This document shows positions 52,632-60,127 of a stretch of DNA of 64,000 nucleotides, piece after piece (the first letter of the stretch is position 1; each line of letters opens with the position of its first letter). The notes beneath the pieces are model-generated. The model saw only the letters and a list, made by a program, of their open reading frames with translations. It was not told where the DNA came from and did not search any database. The translations under genes were made by a program, and so were the position numbers. The stretch lies in contig NZ_NEJP01000018.1 in NCBI RefSeq assembly GCF_002113125.1, positions 62,001-126,000 of the forward strand, written 5' to 3'. The DNA is from Pseudomonas sp. B20(2017) (lineage in GTDB: Bacteria > Pseudomonadota > Gammaproteobacteria > Pseudomonadales > Pseudomonadaceae).

Positions 52632-55469
52632 TCAGGGTGACCACTTATCGGGAATATCCGATGATTTGCCCTCTGAAGGCACAGGGCCAACTTCGAATCG
52701 ATGGCTCGTGACTTTGTCGGAAACTGTCGCACCGTCCTGATCCTTGGTGAGGGTTTGCTGAATCACGCTCCAGTTGCCGCCCGGCGAAAGAGCAATGCGT
52801 GCCACCCCTTGCCAGCCTGTCGCAGTGGTTACGCGCAAACCCGATGCCTGGATGACGTCCGGGTTGTACCAGCTGCAGATCTGAGCTTCACCGTCTTGGC
52901 CCGTGCCTGCGAAAGGCACCGGATTGGTAACCGCCTCTCCCTCGGCAGGAGACTGGATGGTGGGCTCGAATATACCGGCCAGCACCGAGCGAGGCGCAGA
53001 TGCAGCGGACTCGAAATCCCCCTCCGAGGAAGTGGCCACGAATGAGACCGCCGGTCCCGCGCGAAGGATTTCCACTGGTATCGACCATGTGCGGTCTTCA
53101 GCCACGAGCGCCTCACCCAACGCCGGGCCTGTGCCAGGGCCGAGTTTTACCTTGACCTTGTCACCCCACACGCCGAAGCCCGAGACCATCGTGTGTCTGC
53201 CAGCGTGGTCGCCTGCAGCAGGCGTTTCCACAATCGGCGAATGCGGTACTACCTTGTAGGAGCGCGGCTGCGTGTCTCTGGATATCTGACTCTGGAAGTA
53301 CTGTCTGGCCCGGATGGTTTTATCGCCAACGGGCATGGTCGCTTCGGCTTGCCATCGGCCGTTGCCTCCAATCCGTACCTTTTCGAGAAAAGGCGTAGTC
53401 GCGCTTTCCAGAAAAACATCGACATACCCAAACGGTTCGCCCGTGCCCCTGATCGTCGAGGTTCGTGTCAGAGTACCGGCTTCCGCCGGTTCAGCGATCT
53501 CGGGTTGTAACAGCACCACATGGAATACGCGCGAATCAGAGTGCGCCGACTCCCGGTCATCGATAACTTGTTTGGCGCGAACCACCCAACGACCAAACGT
53601 CATTCGCACAGTAATTTCCCACGGACCATCGGCATCCAGTTTTACAGAATCCAAAGTGCCACCGTTCACGTAGTCCCACACAGACACCGTGGCGCCTTTC
53701 ATACCGTCCGTTCCTTTGAAGGTCACATCACCATGACCAATCTCGGAATCTTGCGCGGGATGGGTAATAACCACCGCCACCATTGGCCTCTGTTGCTTGA
53801 ACGGTCGACGTGCCTCAGGGGATGTCTGCTGGGCGGCGATTTGGGTTGCAATGACGGTGTGCTCAATATCCGGGGTGAATGGCAGCGTTCGCTGGAACGA
53901 CCATTTCGTGCCGGTCACCACTGCAGGATATGAAGTGGCACTGCCGCTGAACACCAGGTTGACCTGGGCGTTCAGCTCGCAGGTGCCGGTGAACGTCGGT
54001 GACAGGCCGTCCGGCGAAACGCTGTCAATGCCAGGCGCGATCGGTGGAATGCGGACTTTGTTTTCGACGGATGCCGATTTTTGGATACCAATAAATTGGT
54101 GCACATAAATGGTCCGATCCAATGTCGGCCCCCATGACACATAGGCTTTGGTGAACCATGTGTTATCGCTCCTTACCGGTGCATCCGGGGCAATTTTCGT
54201 CAGTTTGTCGGAGTCCAGCACCGACACCGTTGCGCCCAAAAGCCCATTGCCTGAAATGGTCGTTTGATACTCCGCAGTGGATTTCACGTCGGATGGAGGT
54301 GGAAACAGATAAGTGGCTTCAAACTCAATTGGCGCCGACTCGATCCAGGCCCCCGCATTGTTGGAAACCTTCTGGATCGCACGCATCTTGTAGAGGCCAT
54401 CGGGCCAGTTCGTTGCGCTGGTTGCCCACTTGCCGCTTACGACCTTTGCCTCCCCCGGTGCTGCCCCTCCCGGACCACTGACCACCGTTATCGCGACCGT
54501 GGCACCTTCATGACCGTCACCGTCAAACTTCACGGTGATTGCATCTGGAACAGTGACGTTGACTTTGGTCAATGCGGGAGGGCGGATGTCGAAGAATCGG
54601 GGCAGGCTGATTCCGGGTGGATAATTATTCAATATCTGCTTGGCCACGAGTGAAAGTCGTCCTGGGTCAACATTCACTTCAACACTCCAGTTATCTCCTG
54701 TGACCGCCGCTTCACCGACTTTAGTCTCCGTCAAGTCGATGAACACCTGCATGGTAGATGCCGACACACCATTTTTTCCTGAAACTCTGAATTTTTGGTC
54801 TTGGACAGTTCCCGCTAAAGGCAAAGTAATCTCGGGAGTCTTATTGTTTGGAGCCAATACATATGTGACTCGGTGGGGAACATGAGATCCACCCAGGCCG
54901 TCGTGAACAGCTTCGATGATGAATGATGTGCCCGAGGTAGGAGCGATGATCTGCATTTCCCAGTAGCCTCTCGCACCAGGAATGCGAGTGCCCAAAATGA
55001 GCCCAGTAGAAACATTTGTTACCGTAACAGTAGACCCCGTTATACCTTGGCCCGTTATGGTAAAAGGTTGCCCCTGAGGAAGAACTGTTCCGCCAGCGGG
55101 GAAACCAATGAACGATCGACAGTTCTTTTCCCAGGTAACACTCTTCGACACTCTTAGCATCGGATTACGGATCATGGCGGCAAATATTATGGTCGGATAA
55201 GGCAAGCTCGTAAGGTCGTCTTCTACTTGCCAATAACCATTAGCGTCTCTGGGCGGATACAACGTTTGGTTTACTTCAACTACAACCTCTTCGGAAGGAT
55301 TTTGCGGAACCGCCCGTCCTCGGACAATGACTTTACTGCCCAATAAGGCATTATCAGGCGGAAAATCAATTTGCAGTATCTGGGCCTTTTCGCCATCCAA
55401 TTGTGCCGGGAATGACTTATCCGTTCTCGGATCGATGGCGTCACCAACACCACTTTCAGACTTATCCAT
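52632..55469 (-). CDS. Ten-repeat bacterial Ig-like protein, first gene of the Tc island
   Basis: A 945-residue protein, MDKSESGVGDAIDPRTDKSF..., with about ten Ig-like repeats of 80-100 residues. Each follows P-I--P--G------ -F-G-G--GA-V-V----...G--V--(G/D)-W(S/E)(V/I)...G---I-A-Q. Examples are TFKGTDGMKGATVSVWDYVN and STIRGTGEPFGYVDVFLESA. The conserved Trp marks the same strand in each. There is no signal peptide or anchor. Two adjacent ATGs (55472, 55469) follow GAGGAG; I used the second for spacing. The frame stays open 58 codons upstream to an ATG at 55646, without recognised homology, so a longer form is possible. Related Ig-like proteins occur beside Tc and Rhs genes; a stalk or adhesin-like role is inference. 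Confidence 0.85.
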   Translation of the reverse strand: MDKSESGVGDAIDPRTDKSFPAQLDGEKAQILQIDFPPDNALLGSKVIVRGRAVPQNPSEEVVVEVNQTLYPPRDANGYWQVEDDLTSLPYPTIIFAAMIRNPMLRVSKSVTWEKNCRSFIGFPAGGTVLPQGQPFTITGQGITGSTVTVTNVSTGLILGTRIPGARGYWEMQIIAPTSGTSFIIEAVHDGLGGSHVPHRVTYVLAPNNKTPEITLPLAGTVQDQKFRVSGKNGVSASTMQVFIDLTETKVGEAAVTGDNWSVEVNVDPGRLSLVAKQILNNYPPGISLPRFFDIRPPALTKVNVTVPDAITVKFDGDGHEGATVAITVVSGPGGAAPGEAKVVSGKWATSATNWPDGLYKMRAIQKVSNNAGAWIESAPIEFEATYLFPPPSDVKSTAEYQTTISGNGLLGATVSVLDSDKLTKIAPDAPVRSDNTWFTKAYVSWGPTLDRTIYVHQFIGIQKSASVENKVRIPPIAPGIDSVSPDGLSPTFTGTCELNAQVNLVFSGSATSYPAVVTGTKWSFQRTLPFTPDIEHTVIATQIAAQQTSPEARRPFKQQRPMVAVVITHPAQDSEIGHGDVTFKGTDGMKGATVSVWDYVNGGTLDSVKLDADGPWEITVRMTFGRWVVRAKQVIDDRESAHSDSRVFHVVLLQPEIAEPAEAGTLTRTSTIRGTGEPFGYVDVFLESATTPFLEKVRIGGNGRWQAEATMPVGDKTIRARQYFQSQISRDTQPRSYKVVPHSPIVETPAAGDHAGRHTMVSGFGVWGDKVKVKLGPGTGPALGEALVAEDRTWSIPVEILRAGPAVSFVATSSEGDFESAASAPRSVLAGIFEPTIQSPAEGEAVTNPVPFAGTGQDGEAQICSWYNPDVIQASGLRVTTATGWQGVARIALSPGGNWSVIQQTLTKDQDGATVSDKVTSHRFEVGPVPSEGKSSDIPDKWSP

Positions 55470-55805
55470 CATCCACTCCTCAGCGGGCCATATTGCTAAC
55501 TGCGAGACTTGAAACCATTGAACGCCGATAGCGTTCATTGCCACACCTGACAGTTCTGACAGTCCCGACAAACGGTAACCTTTCCCACAGCGCAGCCCGG
55601 CAGCGTCCTGCAAGTCGTAACAGCGGGCTACGACGCCTTGTGCCATTGCCTACAAATCCCTCAGAATCCGCCGGCTTGTGCGCCTTGGCGTTGCCCCGTA
55701 ACTTGATCCGTGTCGCTGCCAATCAGCGGCCGGGTTTAGTCGCCCGGGTCATGTGTACTGCGCATAAGCGTCATCCAGTCGGGTATTCCCTATCCCCGCA
55801 CTCGA
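55470..55805. other. Divergent region between the Tc island and the DUF6124 gene
   Basis: This stretch should hold the promoter of the leftward Tc operon and that of the rightward DUF6124 gene. I found no convincing -35/-10 pair. Part of it (55473-55646) may instead be an N-terminal extension of the Ig-like protein. Confidence 0.35.
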
Positions 55806-55916
55806 TGGTGGCTGTTCGCAGGGCGCCCTCGGGCGCGCCGGTTTCGTACACTCCCGGTCGACTAACCTGCTTACAGCCACCACCCTAATTCGTTTAGTCG
55901 CGACTCAGGTGGTAGC
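55806..55916 (+). ncRNA. Structured leader RNA upstream of the DUF6124 gene
   Basis: TGGTGGCTGT (55806-55815) pairs perfectly with ACAGCCACCA (55873-55882). Inside it GCAGG (55818-55822) pairs with CCTGC (55866-55870), enclosing a GCGCC-CTCG-GGCGC hairpin (55823-55836) and a CCGG/CCGG stem (55838-55841, 55854-55857). This makes a multi-branched fold. The 3' strand GCCACCACC (55876-55884) can instead pair with GGTGGTAGC (55908-55916, one mismatch) near the start codon. The two folds exclude each other, as in a riboswitch or attenuator. I have the impression that similar sequences precede other DUF6124 genes in pseudomonads, but cannot verify it or name a family. Confidence 0.6.
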
Positions 55917-55939
55917 ACTAACGAAGAGTGTGCGAATAC

Positions 55940-56341
55940 ATGAAAAAGCCAGTTCCAAATCCCCCTTCGGACAACGATCCAAAGGACCCGACCGATCAAC
56001 CCGATCCGGTCTCCCCCTACGCTTCAATCGATTCAAAAAAGCTCCACGACGCAGCCCACAAGGCTCTCGACTTCTACCTCAATCCCAAGGCCGAAAAACC
56101 GCGCAACTCCGTGGATCGCGGCATGCAGATGTTCAAGGTCGATCCCGACATCAATCCCGAGGCAATCGCTATCCAGACCTATGAAACCTTTTCCTCGGTC
56201 AGCATCCTGCTGCTCGACCTGGCCGACAGCCTGGACGACAAGCCGCGGCATCTGGCGATGGCGATCTATCAGTTGAGCGAGATGGGGTTGTTGCTGGCGG
56301 AGAGAACGCTGGATAACGAGCGGGCGATTGCTATTGCCTAG
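55940..56341 (+). CDS. DUF6124 family protein
   Basis: A 133-residue, mostly helical protein. It carries the family start PNPPSDNDPKDPTDQPDPVS, then SKKLHDAAHKALDFYLNPKA, a short strand-like MFKVDPDINPEAIAI and the helical hairpin FSSVSILLLDLADSLDDKPR and HLAMAIYQLSEMGLLLAERTLD. These small proteins are very common in Pseudomonas and of unknown function (formerly mixed with DUF3077). The ATG at 55940 lacks a strong Shine-Dalgarno; an alternative GTG is at 55928. It follows the structured leader and is divergent from the Tc operon. Confidence 0.83.
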   Translation: MKKPVPNPPSDNDPKDPTDQPDPVSPYASIDSKKLHDAAHKALDFYLNPKAEKPRNSVDRGMQMFKVDPDINPEAIAIQTYETFSSVSILLLDLADSLDDKPRHLAMAIYQLSEMGLLLAERTLDNERAIAIA

Positions 56342-56369
56342 CCGTTGAGTAAAGGGTGTCAGTGCTGAC

Positions 56370-56466
56370 GCCTTCGCGGGCAAGCTCGCTCCCACAGGGA
56401 TCTGCGGCGAACACATCTTTTGTGAACGAAGCCGAAAACTGTGGGAGCGGGCTTGCCCGCGAAAGC
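56370..56466. repeat. REPIN
   Basis: CCTTCGCGGGCAAGCTCGCT CCCACAG (from 56370) and CTGTGGGAGCGGGCTTGCCC (from 56439) form the inverted arms, with about 40 bases between. It lies between the convergent DUF6124 and PilZ genes. Confidence 0.87.
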
Positions 56467-56488
56467 AATAGTAAGGTCAGCACAGCTT

Positions 56489-56848
56489 TCAGGCCGAGGC
56501 AGGAAGTGGCTGAAAACTGAAGTACTGCTTCAACGCCTCGACCAGTTGCCCATACTCGGGCGGCGTCCGATACAGGCTGAAGCCGGCGTCGTAATGTCTG
56601 GGGGTCGCGTCTTCGTGGCACCACAGGCAGCAGGCGGTGAGGTCAATCACCTGCTGACAATCCTGGCCCAGCGGGATTTTCAGACGCAATTTGAACTCAG
56701 CCCCGATCATCATCGGCAACTGGCTGATAAGCATCAGCCCGTCTTCGGAGACGTTGCCCAGAAAGCCGATGGGTTTGTCGGTGACGCTGTTGAACACACG
56801 CAGAAAATACGGCAACTGATGCCGTTCGATTCGACGGTCGGTAAACAT
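56489..56848 (-). CDS. PilZ domain protein (c-di-GMP receptor)
   Basis: A 119-residue single-domain PilZ protein. The c-di-GMP motifs are intact: RRIER (RxxxR) at about residues 4-8 and NVSEDG ([D/N]xSxxG) at about 31-36. The beta barrel and a C-terminal helix (YGQLVEALKQYFSF) complete it. It corresponds to the PA4324-type PilZ protein that follows the DUF58 operon in P. aeruginosa, which places the Tc island between these neighbours. The start is uncertain: 56848 (MFTDRRIERHQ) is preferred because the motif begins there; ATGs at 56866 and 56887 are also in frame. Confidence 0.88.
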   Translation of the reverse strand: MFTDRRIERHQLPYFLRVFNSVTDKPIGFLGNVSEDGLMLISQLPMMIGAEFKLRLKIPLGQDCQQVIDLTACCLWCHEDATPRHYDAGFSLYRTPPEYGQLVEALKQYFSFQPLPASA

Positions 56849-57065
56849 GAGCGTATCGCCATGCATGGCCCGATGCCCGGGCCGCACTGTGCTTCGGAAC
56901 GAACCTGACCGTCAGGCCCGCTCTCCCCGCTTCCGGTGTGGCGCTCGCCACGTACTTCTCATGCCAGTCGCAGGTGTTGCGCCGGTACAGATATCGATCT
57001 GCACCGGTGTCATTGGACTATAGCCCACGTTATACAGCCGGCCAGCTTTTGTATGACAACTGCCA

Positions 57066-57452
57066 TCAGAAGCGGGTCGGGCGTACCACGGCCGCTGCGC
57101 TGCGGGTCGGGTAGTGACCCAGGCTCTGCAGGGTTTCCAGACGCGCGCGGGCGCGGTAGGCATATTCGCTATTGGGGTACGAGGCGATGATGAACTGATA
57201 GGTCTGCGCCGCATCGACGAACATTTTCTGCCGCTCAAGGCACTGGCCGCGCATCATCGACACTTCCGGCCACACGTAAGGCCGGGCGCGGCTGGCGCGT
57301 TCGACCTTGGACAGCTCGAGCATCACCTGCTCGCAGTTGCCGCGGTCATAGGCGCTGTAAGCGTTGTTCAAATGATGGTTCATCGACCAACGGGTGCAGC
57401 CCGAAGCAGCGAGGACGCTGAGGGCAAGGGCGGCAATGGGCACGAATCGCAT
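57066..57452 (-). CDS. TPR-containing lipoprotein
   Basis: A 128-residue protein with a lipoprotein signal (MRFVPIAALALSVLAASGC, lipobox LAASGC, Cys19, Thr at +2 suggesting the outer membrane). It has tetratricopeptide-like helices: LNNAYSAYDRGNCEQVMLEL and FVDAAQTYQFIIASYPNSEY, the last a typical TPR with the YPNSEYAYRAR turn. It is a small accessory protein of unknown partner, divergent from pyk, as at PA4326-PA4329. Confidence 0.88.
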   Translation of the reverse strand: MRFVPIAALALSVLAASGCTRWSMNHHLNNAYSAYDRGNCEQVMLELSKVERASRARPYVWPEVSMMRGQCLERQKMFVDAAQTYQFIIASYPNSEYAYRARARLETLQSLGHYPTRSAAAVVRPTRF

Positions 57453-57625
57453 GGGGGTTCTCCTGTCTTGTGCTCTGTATCGACCTCTGGTCGAAAATCT
57501 TCAGGCGCGTTTGTCCCAAAGTTGCCGTGTTCAATAAAGAAAACAATAAGTAGTGCAAACGAACAATGACTACACCCAAAGAGCGTAGTAGCCTCTGCGA
57601 GCGCTTGAACCTGAGGAGTCTTTGC

Positions 57626-59077
57626 ATGTCCGTCCGTCGTACCAAAATCGTCGCTACCCTTGGCCCGGCCAGTAACTCGCCGGAAGTTCTCGAACAGCTG
57701 ATTCTGGCTGGCCTGGACGTCGCCCGTCTGAACTTCTCCCACGGCACCCCCGACGAGCACAAGGCTCGCGCGAAGCTGGTGCGTGACCTCGCTGCCAAGC
57801 ACGGCCGCTTCGTCGCCCTGCTGGGTGACCTGCAAGGCCCGAAAATCCGTATCGCCAAATTCGCCAACAAGCGCATCGAGCTGAAGATCGGTGACAAGTT
57901 CACCTTCTCCACCAGCCATCCGCTGACCGAAGGCAACCAGCAGGTTGTCGGCATCGACTACCCGGACCTGGTCAAGGACTGCGGCGTGGGCGACGAACTG
58001 CTGCTCGACGACGGCCGCGTGGTGATGCGCGTTGAAACCGCCACCGCGACCGAGCTGAACTGCGTCGTGACCATCGGCGGCCCGCTGTCTGACCACAAAG
58101 GCATCAACCGTCGCGGTGGCGGCCTGACCGCTCCGGCCCTGACTGAAAAAGACAAGGCCGACATCAAGCTCGCCGCTGAAATGGAAGTCGACTACCTCGC
58201 CGTGTCCTTCCCGCGTGACGCTGCCGACATGAACTACGCCCGTCAACTGCGCGACGAAGCCGGCGGCACCGCCTGGCTGGTGGCGAAGATCGAACGCGCC
58301 GAAGCCGTGGCCGATGACGAAACCCTCGACGGTCTGATCAAGGCTTCCGACGCTGTAATGGTTGCCCGTGGCGACCTGGGCGTGGAAATCGGCGACGCCG
58401 AGCTTGTGGGCATCCAGAAGAAAATCATTCTGCACGCACGCCGCCACAACAAAGCGGTGATCGTTGCGACCCAGATGATGGAGTCGATGATCCAGAACCC
58501 GATGCCGACCCGCGCCGAAGTGTCCGACGTGGCCAACGCCGTGCTCGACTACACCGACGCCGTGATGCTGTCTGCCGAATCCGCCGCTGGCCAGTATCCG
58601 CTGGAAGCCGTGCAGGCGATGGCGCGCATCTGCGTCGGCGCTGAAAAGCACCCGACCAGCAAGACCTCCAGCCACCGTATCGGCAAGGAATTCGAGCGCT
58701 GCGACGAGAGCATTGCGCTGGCGACCATGTACACCGCCAACCACTTCCCGGGCGTCAAGGCGATCATCGCGCTGACCGAAAGCGGCTACACCCCGCTGAT
58801 CATGTCGCGTATCCGTTCGTCGGTGCCGATCTACTGCTTCACCCCGCACCGCGAAGCCCAGGCCCGCGCGGCGATGTTCCGTGGCGTGTACACCGTTCCG
58901 TTCGACCCGGCTTCGCTGGCCCCGAACGAAGTCAGCCAGAAAGCCATCGACGAGCTGGTCAAGCGCGGCGTGGTGGAGAAAGGCGACTGGGTCATCCTGA
59001 CCAAGGGCGACAGCTACCACACCACCGGCGGCACCAACGGCATGAAGATCCTGCACGTGGGCGACCCGCAGGTCTGA
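57626..59077 (+). CDS. pyk: Pyruvate kinase
   Basis: Pyruvate kinase converts phosphoenolpyruvate and ADP to pyruvate and ATP. The 483-residue protein starts MSVRRTKIVATLGPASNSPE. It has the substrate-binding ARLNFSHGTPDEH, GDLQGPKIRI, the active-site IERAEAV (MVARGDLGVEI) block, ATQMMESMIQNPMPTRAEV, and a C-terminal domain with LTESGYTPLIMSRIRS. The length and type fit the PykA isozyme. ATG 57626 has GAGGAG seven bases upstream; the 20 in-frame codons before it are not family-like. A strong terminator follows. Confidence 0.97.
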   Translation: MSVRRTKIVATLGPASNSPEVLEQLILAGLDVARLNFSHGTPDEHKARAKLVRDLAAKHGRFVALLGDLQGPKIRIAKFANKRIELKIGDKFTFSTSHPLTEGNQQVVGIDYPDLVKDCGVGDELLLDDGRVVMRVETATATELNCVVTIGGPLSDHKGINRRGGGLTAPALTEKDKADIKLAAEMEVDYLAVSFPRDAADMNYARQLRDEAGGTAWLVAKIERAEAVADDETLDGLIKASDAVMVARGDLGVEIGDAELVGIQKKIILHARRHNKAVIVATQMMESMIQNPMPTRAEVSDVANAVLDYTDAVMLSAESAAGQYPLEAVQAMARICVGAEKHPTSKTSSHRIGKEFERCDESIALATMYTANHFPGVKAIIALTESGYTPLIMSRIRSSVPIYCFTPHREAQARAAMFRGVYTVPFDPASLAPNEVSQKAIDELVKRGVVEKGDWVILTKGDSYHTTGGTNGMKILHVGDPQV

Positions 59078-59097
59078 GTGACCGGTTGCTGAAAACG

Positions 59098-59135
59098 CAA
59101 AGCCCCGCCATGTGAATGGCGGGGCTTTTTGCTTT
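59098..59135 (+). terminator. Rho-independent terminator of pyk
   Basis: AAAGCCCCGCCAT and ATGGCGGGGCTTTTT form a stem with a short loop, 20 bases after the stop. Confidence 0.92.
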
Positions 59136-59150
59136 TGGTGATGTTCGATT

Positions 59151-59263
59151 TGATCGTACCCACGCTCCGCGTGGGAATGCAGCCCGGGACGCTCCGCGTC
59201 CCATGCCGAAGCGGACGCAGAGCGTCCATTGAGGCGTTCCCACTCAGAGCGTGGGAACGATCA
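59151..59263. repeat. Nested palindromic repeat element
   Basis: The outer arms TGATCGTACCCACGCT and AGCGTGGGAACGATCA enclose internal hairpins CCCACGCTCCGCGTGGG, GGGACGCTCCGCGTCCC and GGACGCAGAGCGTCC. It is a repeat type different from the REPINs, typical of extragenic space in fluorescent pseudomonads. It carries no gene. Confidence 0.75.
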
Positions 59264-59296
59264 GTGCTCGGAGTGCGAGCGCGATAGGTGCGCGGC

Positions 59297-59341
59297 GGCA
59301 GTCGGCAGTCGGCAGTCGGCAGTCGGCAGTCGGCAGTCGGC
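59297..59341. repeat. 7-bp tandem repeat (GGCAGTC x6)
   Basis: Six exact copies of GGCAGTC (59297-59338) plus GGC. It ends seven bases before the stop codon of the enoyl-CoA isomerase-like gene. The number of copies is likely to vary between strains by slippage. Confidence 0.95.
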
Positions 59342-59348
59342 AAAGATT

Positions 59349-60098
59349 TCAATGCCGTTTGATGAACCCGGTCAACGCCGCCAGCGCCTCCGGCGATCTC
59401 AGCCGTTGGGTAAACAGCGCCCCCTCCTCCTCGATCACCTTGCGAATCAACTCGCGATCCGGCGCACGCATCAACTGCTTGCTGATCCGCACCGCTTCGG
59501 CCGGCAGCTCATCAAACCGCAACGCCATCTCCCGCGCCTTGGCCAACGCGGCTTCGCCACTGCCCAACGCTTCGGTCGCGATCCCCCATTGCGCCGCCTG
59601 CTCACCGGTAAAACCCTCACCGAGCAGCAACAGCTCGGACGCTTTGGCCTGCCCGAGCAATCGCGGCAGGATCAGGCTGGAACCGAACTCCGGGCACAAC
59701 CCGAGATTGACGAACGGCATGCGCAACCGCGCATCCCGCGCCACGTACACCAGATCGCAATGCAACAACAACGTGGTGCCAATGCCCACCGCCGCCCCGG
59801 CCACGGCGGCGATCACCGGTTTGCGGCATTCGAGGAGTTCGAGCATGAAATGAAACACCGGGCTGTCGAGGTCGCTCGGCGGTTGCTGGATGAAGTCGGC
59901 GATGTCGTTGCCGGCAGTGAAGCACTCGGCGCTGCCGGTGATCAGCACGGCGTTGATTTCGGGGTCGTGATTGGCTTGCTTGAGCGCTTCGGCCAACTGG
60001 CTGTACATGGCGCGGGTCAGGGCGTTTTTCTTGTCCGGGCGGTTGAGGCGCAGGGTCAGCAAGCCGCGTTCGCGGTGCAGCAGGATGGCTTCGGGCAT
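59349..60098 (-). CDS. Enoyl-CoA hydratase/isomerase family protein
   Basis: A 249-residue crotonase. The CoA and oxyanion blocks are TGSAECFTAGNDIADF and AVAGAAVGIGTTLLLHCDLV. The hydratase glutamates of the classical enzyme appear absent: the first is in GIGTT, the second in MPFVN. A Glu is instead found in LGLCPEFGSSLILPRLLG, the pattern of delta3-delta2-enoyl-CoA isomerases. I therefore favour an isomerase over a hydratase, by motif only. The ATG at 60098 starts the fold (MPEAILLHRERGLLTLRLNR). It lies 29 bases after the ferredoxin-reductase stop, same strand; order as PA4330-PA4332. Confidence 0.9.
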   Translation of the reverse strand: MPEAILLHRERGLLTLRLNRPDKKNALTRAMYSQLAEALKQANHDPEINAVLITGSAECFTAGNDIADFIQQPPSDLDSPVFHFMLELLECRKPVIAAVAGAAVGIGTTLLLHCDLVYVARDARLRMPFVNLGLCPEFGSSLILPRLLGQAKASELLLLGEGFTGEQAAQWGIATEALGSGEAALAKAREMALRFDELPAEAVRISKQLMRAPDRELIRKVIEEEGALFTQRLRSPEALAALTGFIKRH

Positions 60099-60127
60099 GG
60101 CAGGTCTCGCGTCTGAGAATTCAGCGC

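Noticed and set aside
38461..55920. TcB/TcC (SpvB, Rhs core) genes, holin/lysis or secretion genes in the island
   Set aside because: I looked for Rhs YD repeats, the SpvB start, and short hydrophobic holin-like frames on both strands and found none.
38395..56490. Integrase, tRNA or attachment repeats at the island borders
   Set aside because: No recombinase gene, tRNA or obvious direct repeat was seen at either side.
59297..59341. CRISPR-like array
   Set aside because: The period is only 7 bases with no spacers; it is a microsatellite.
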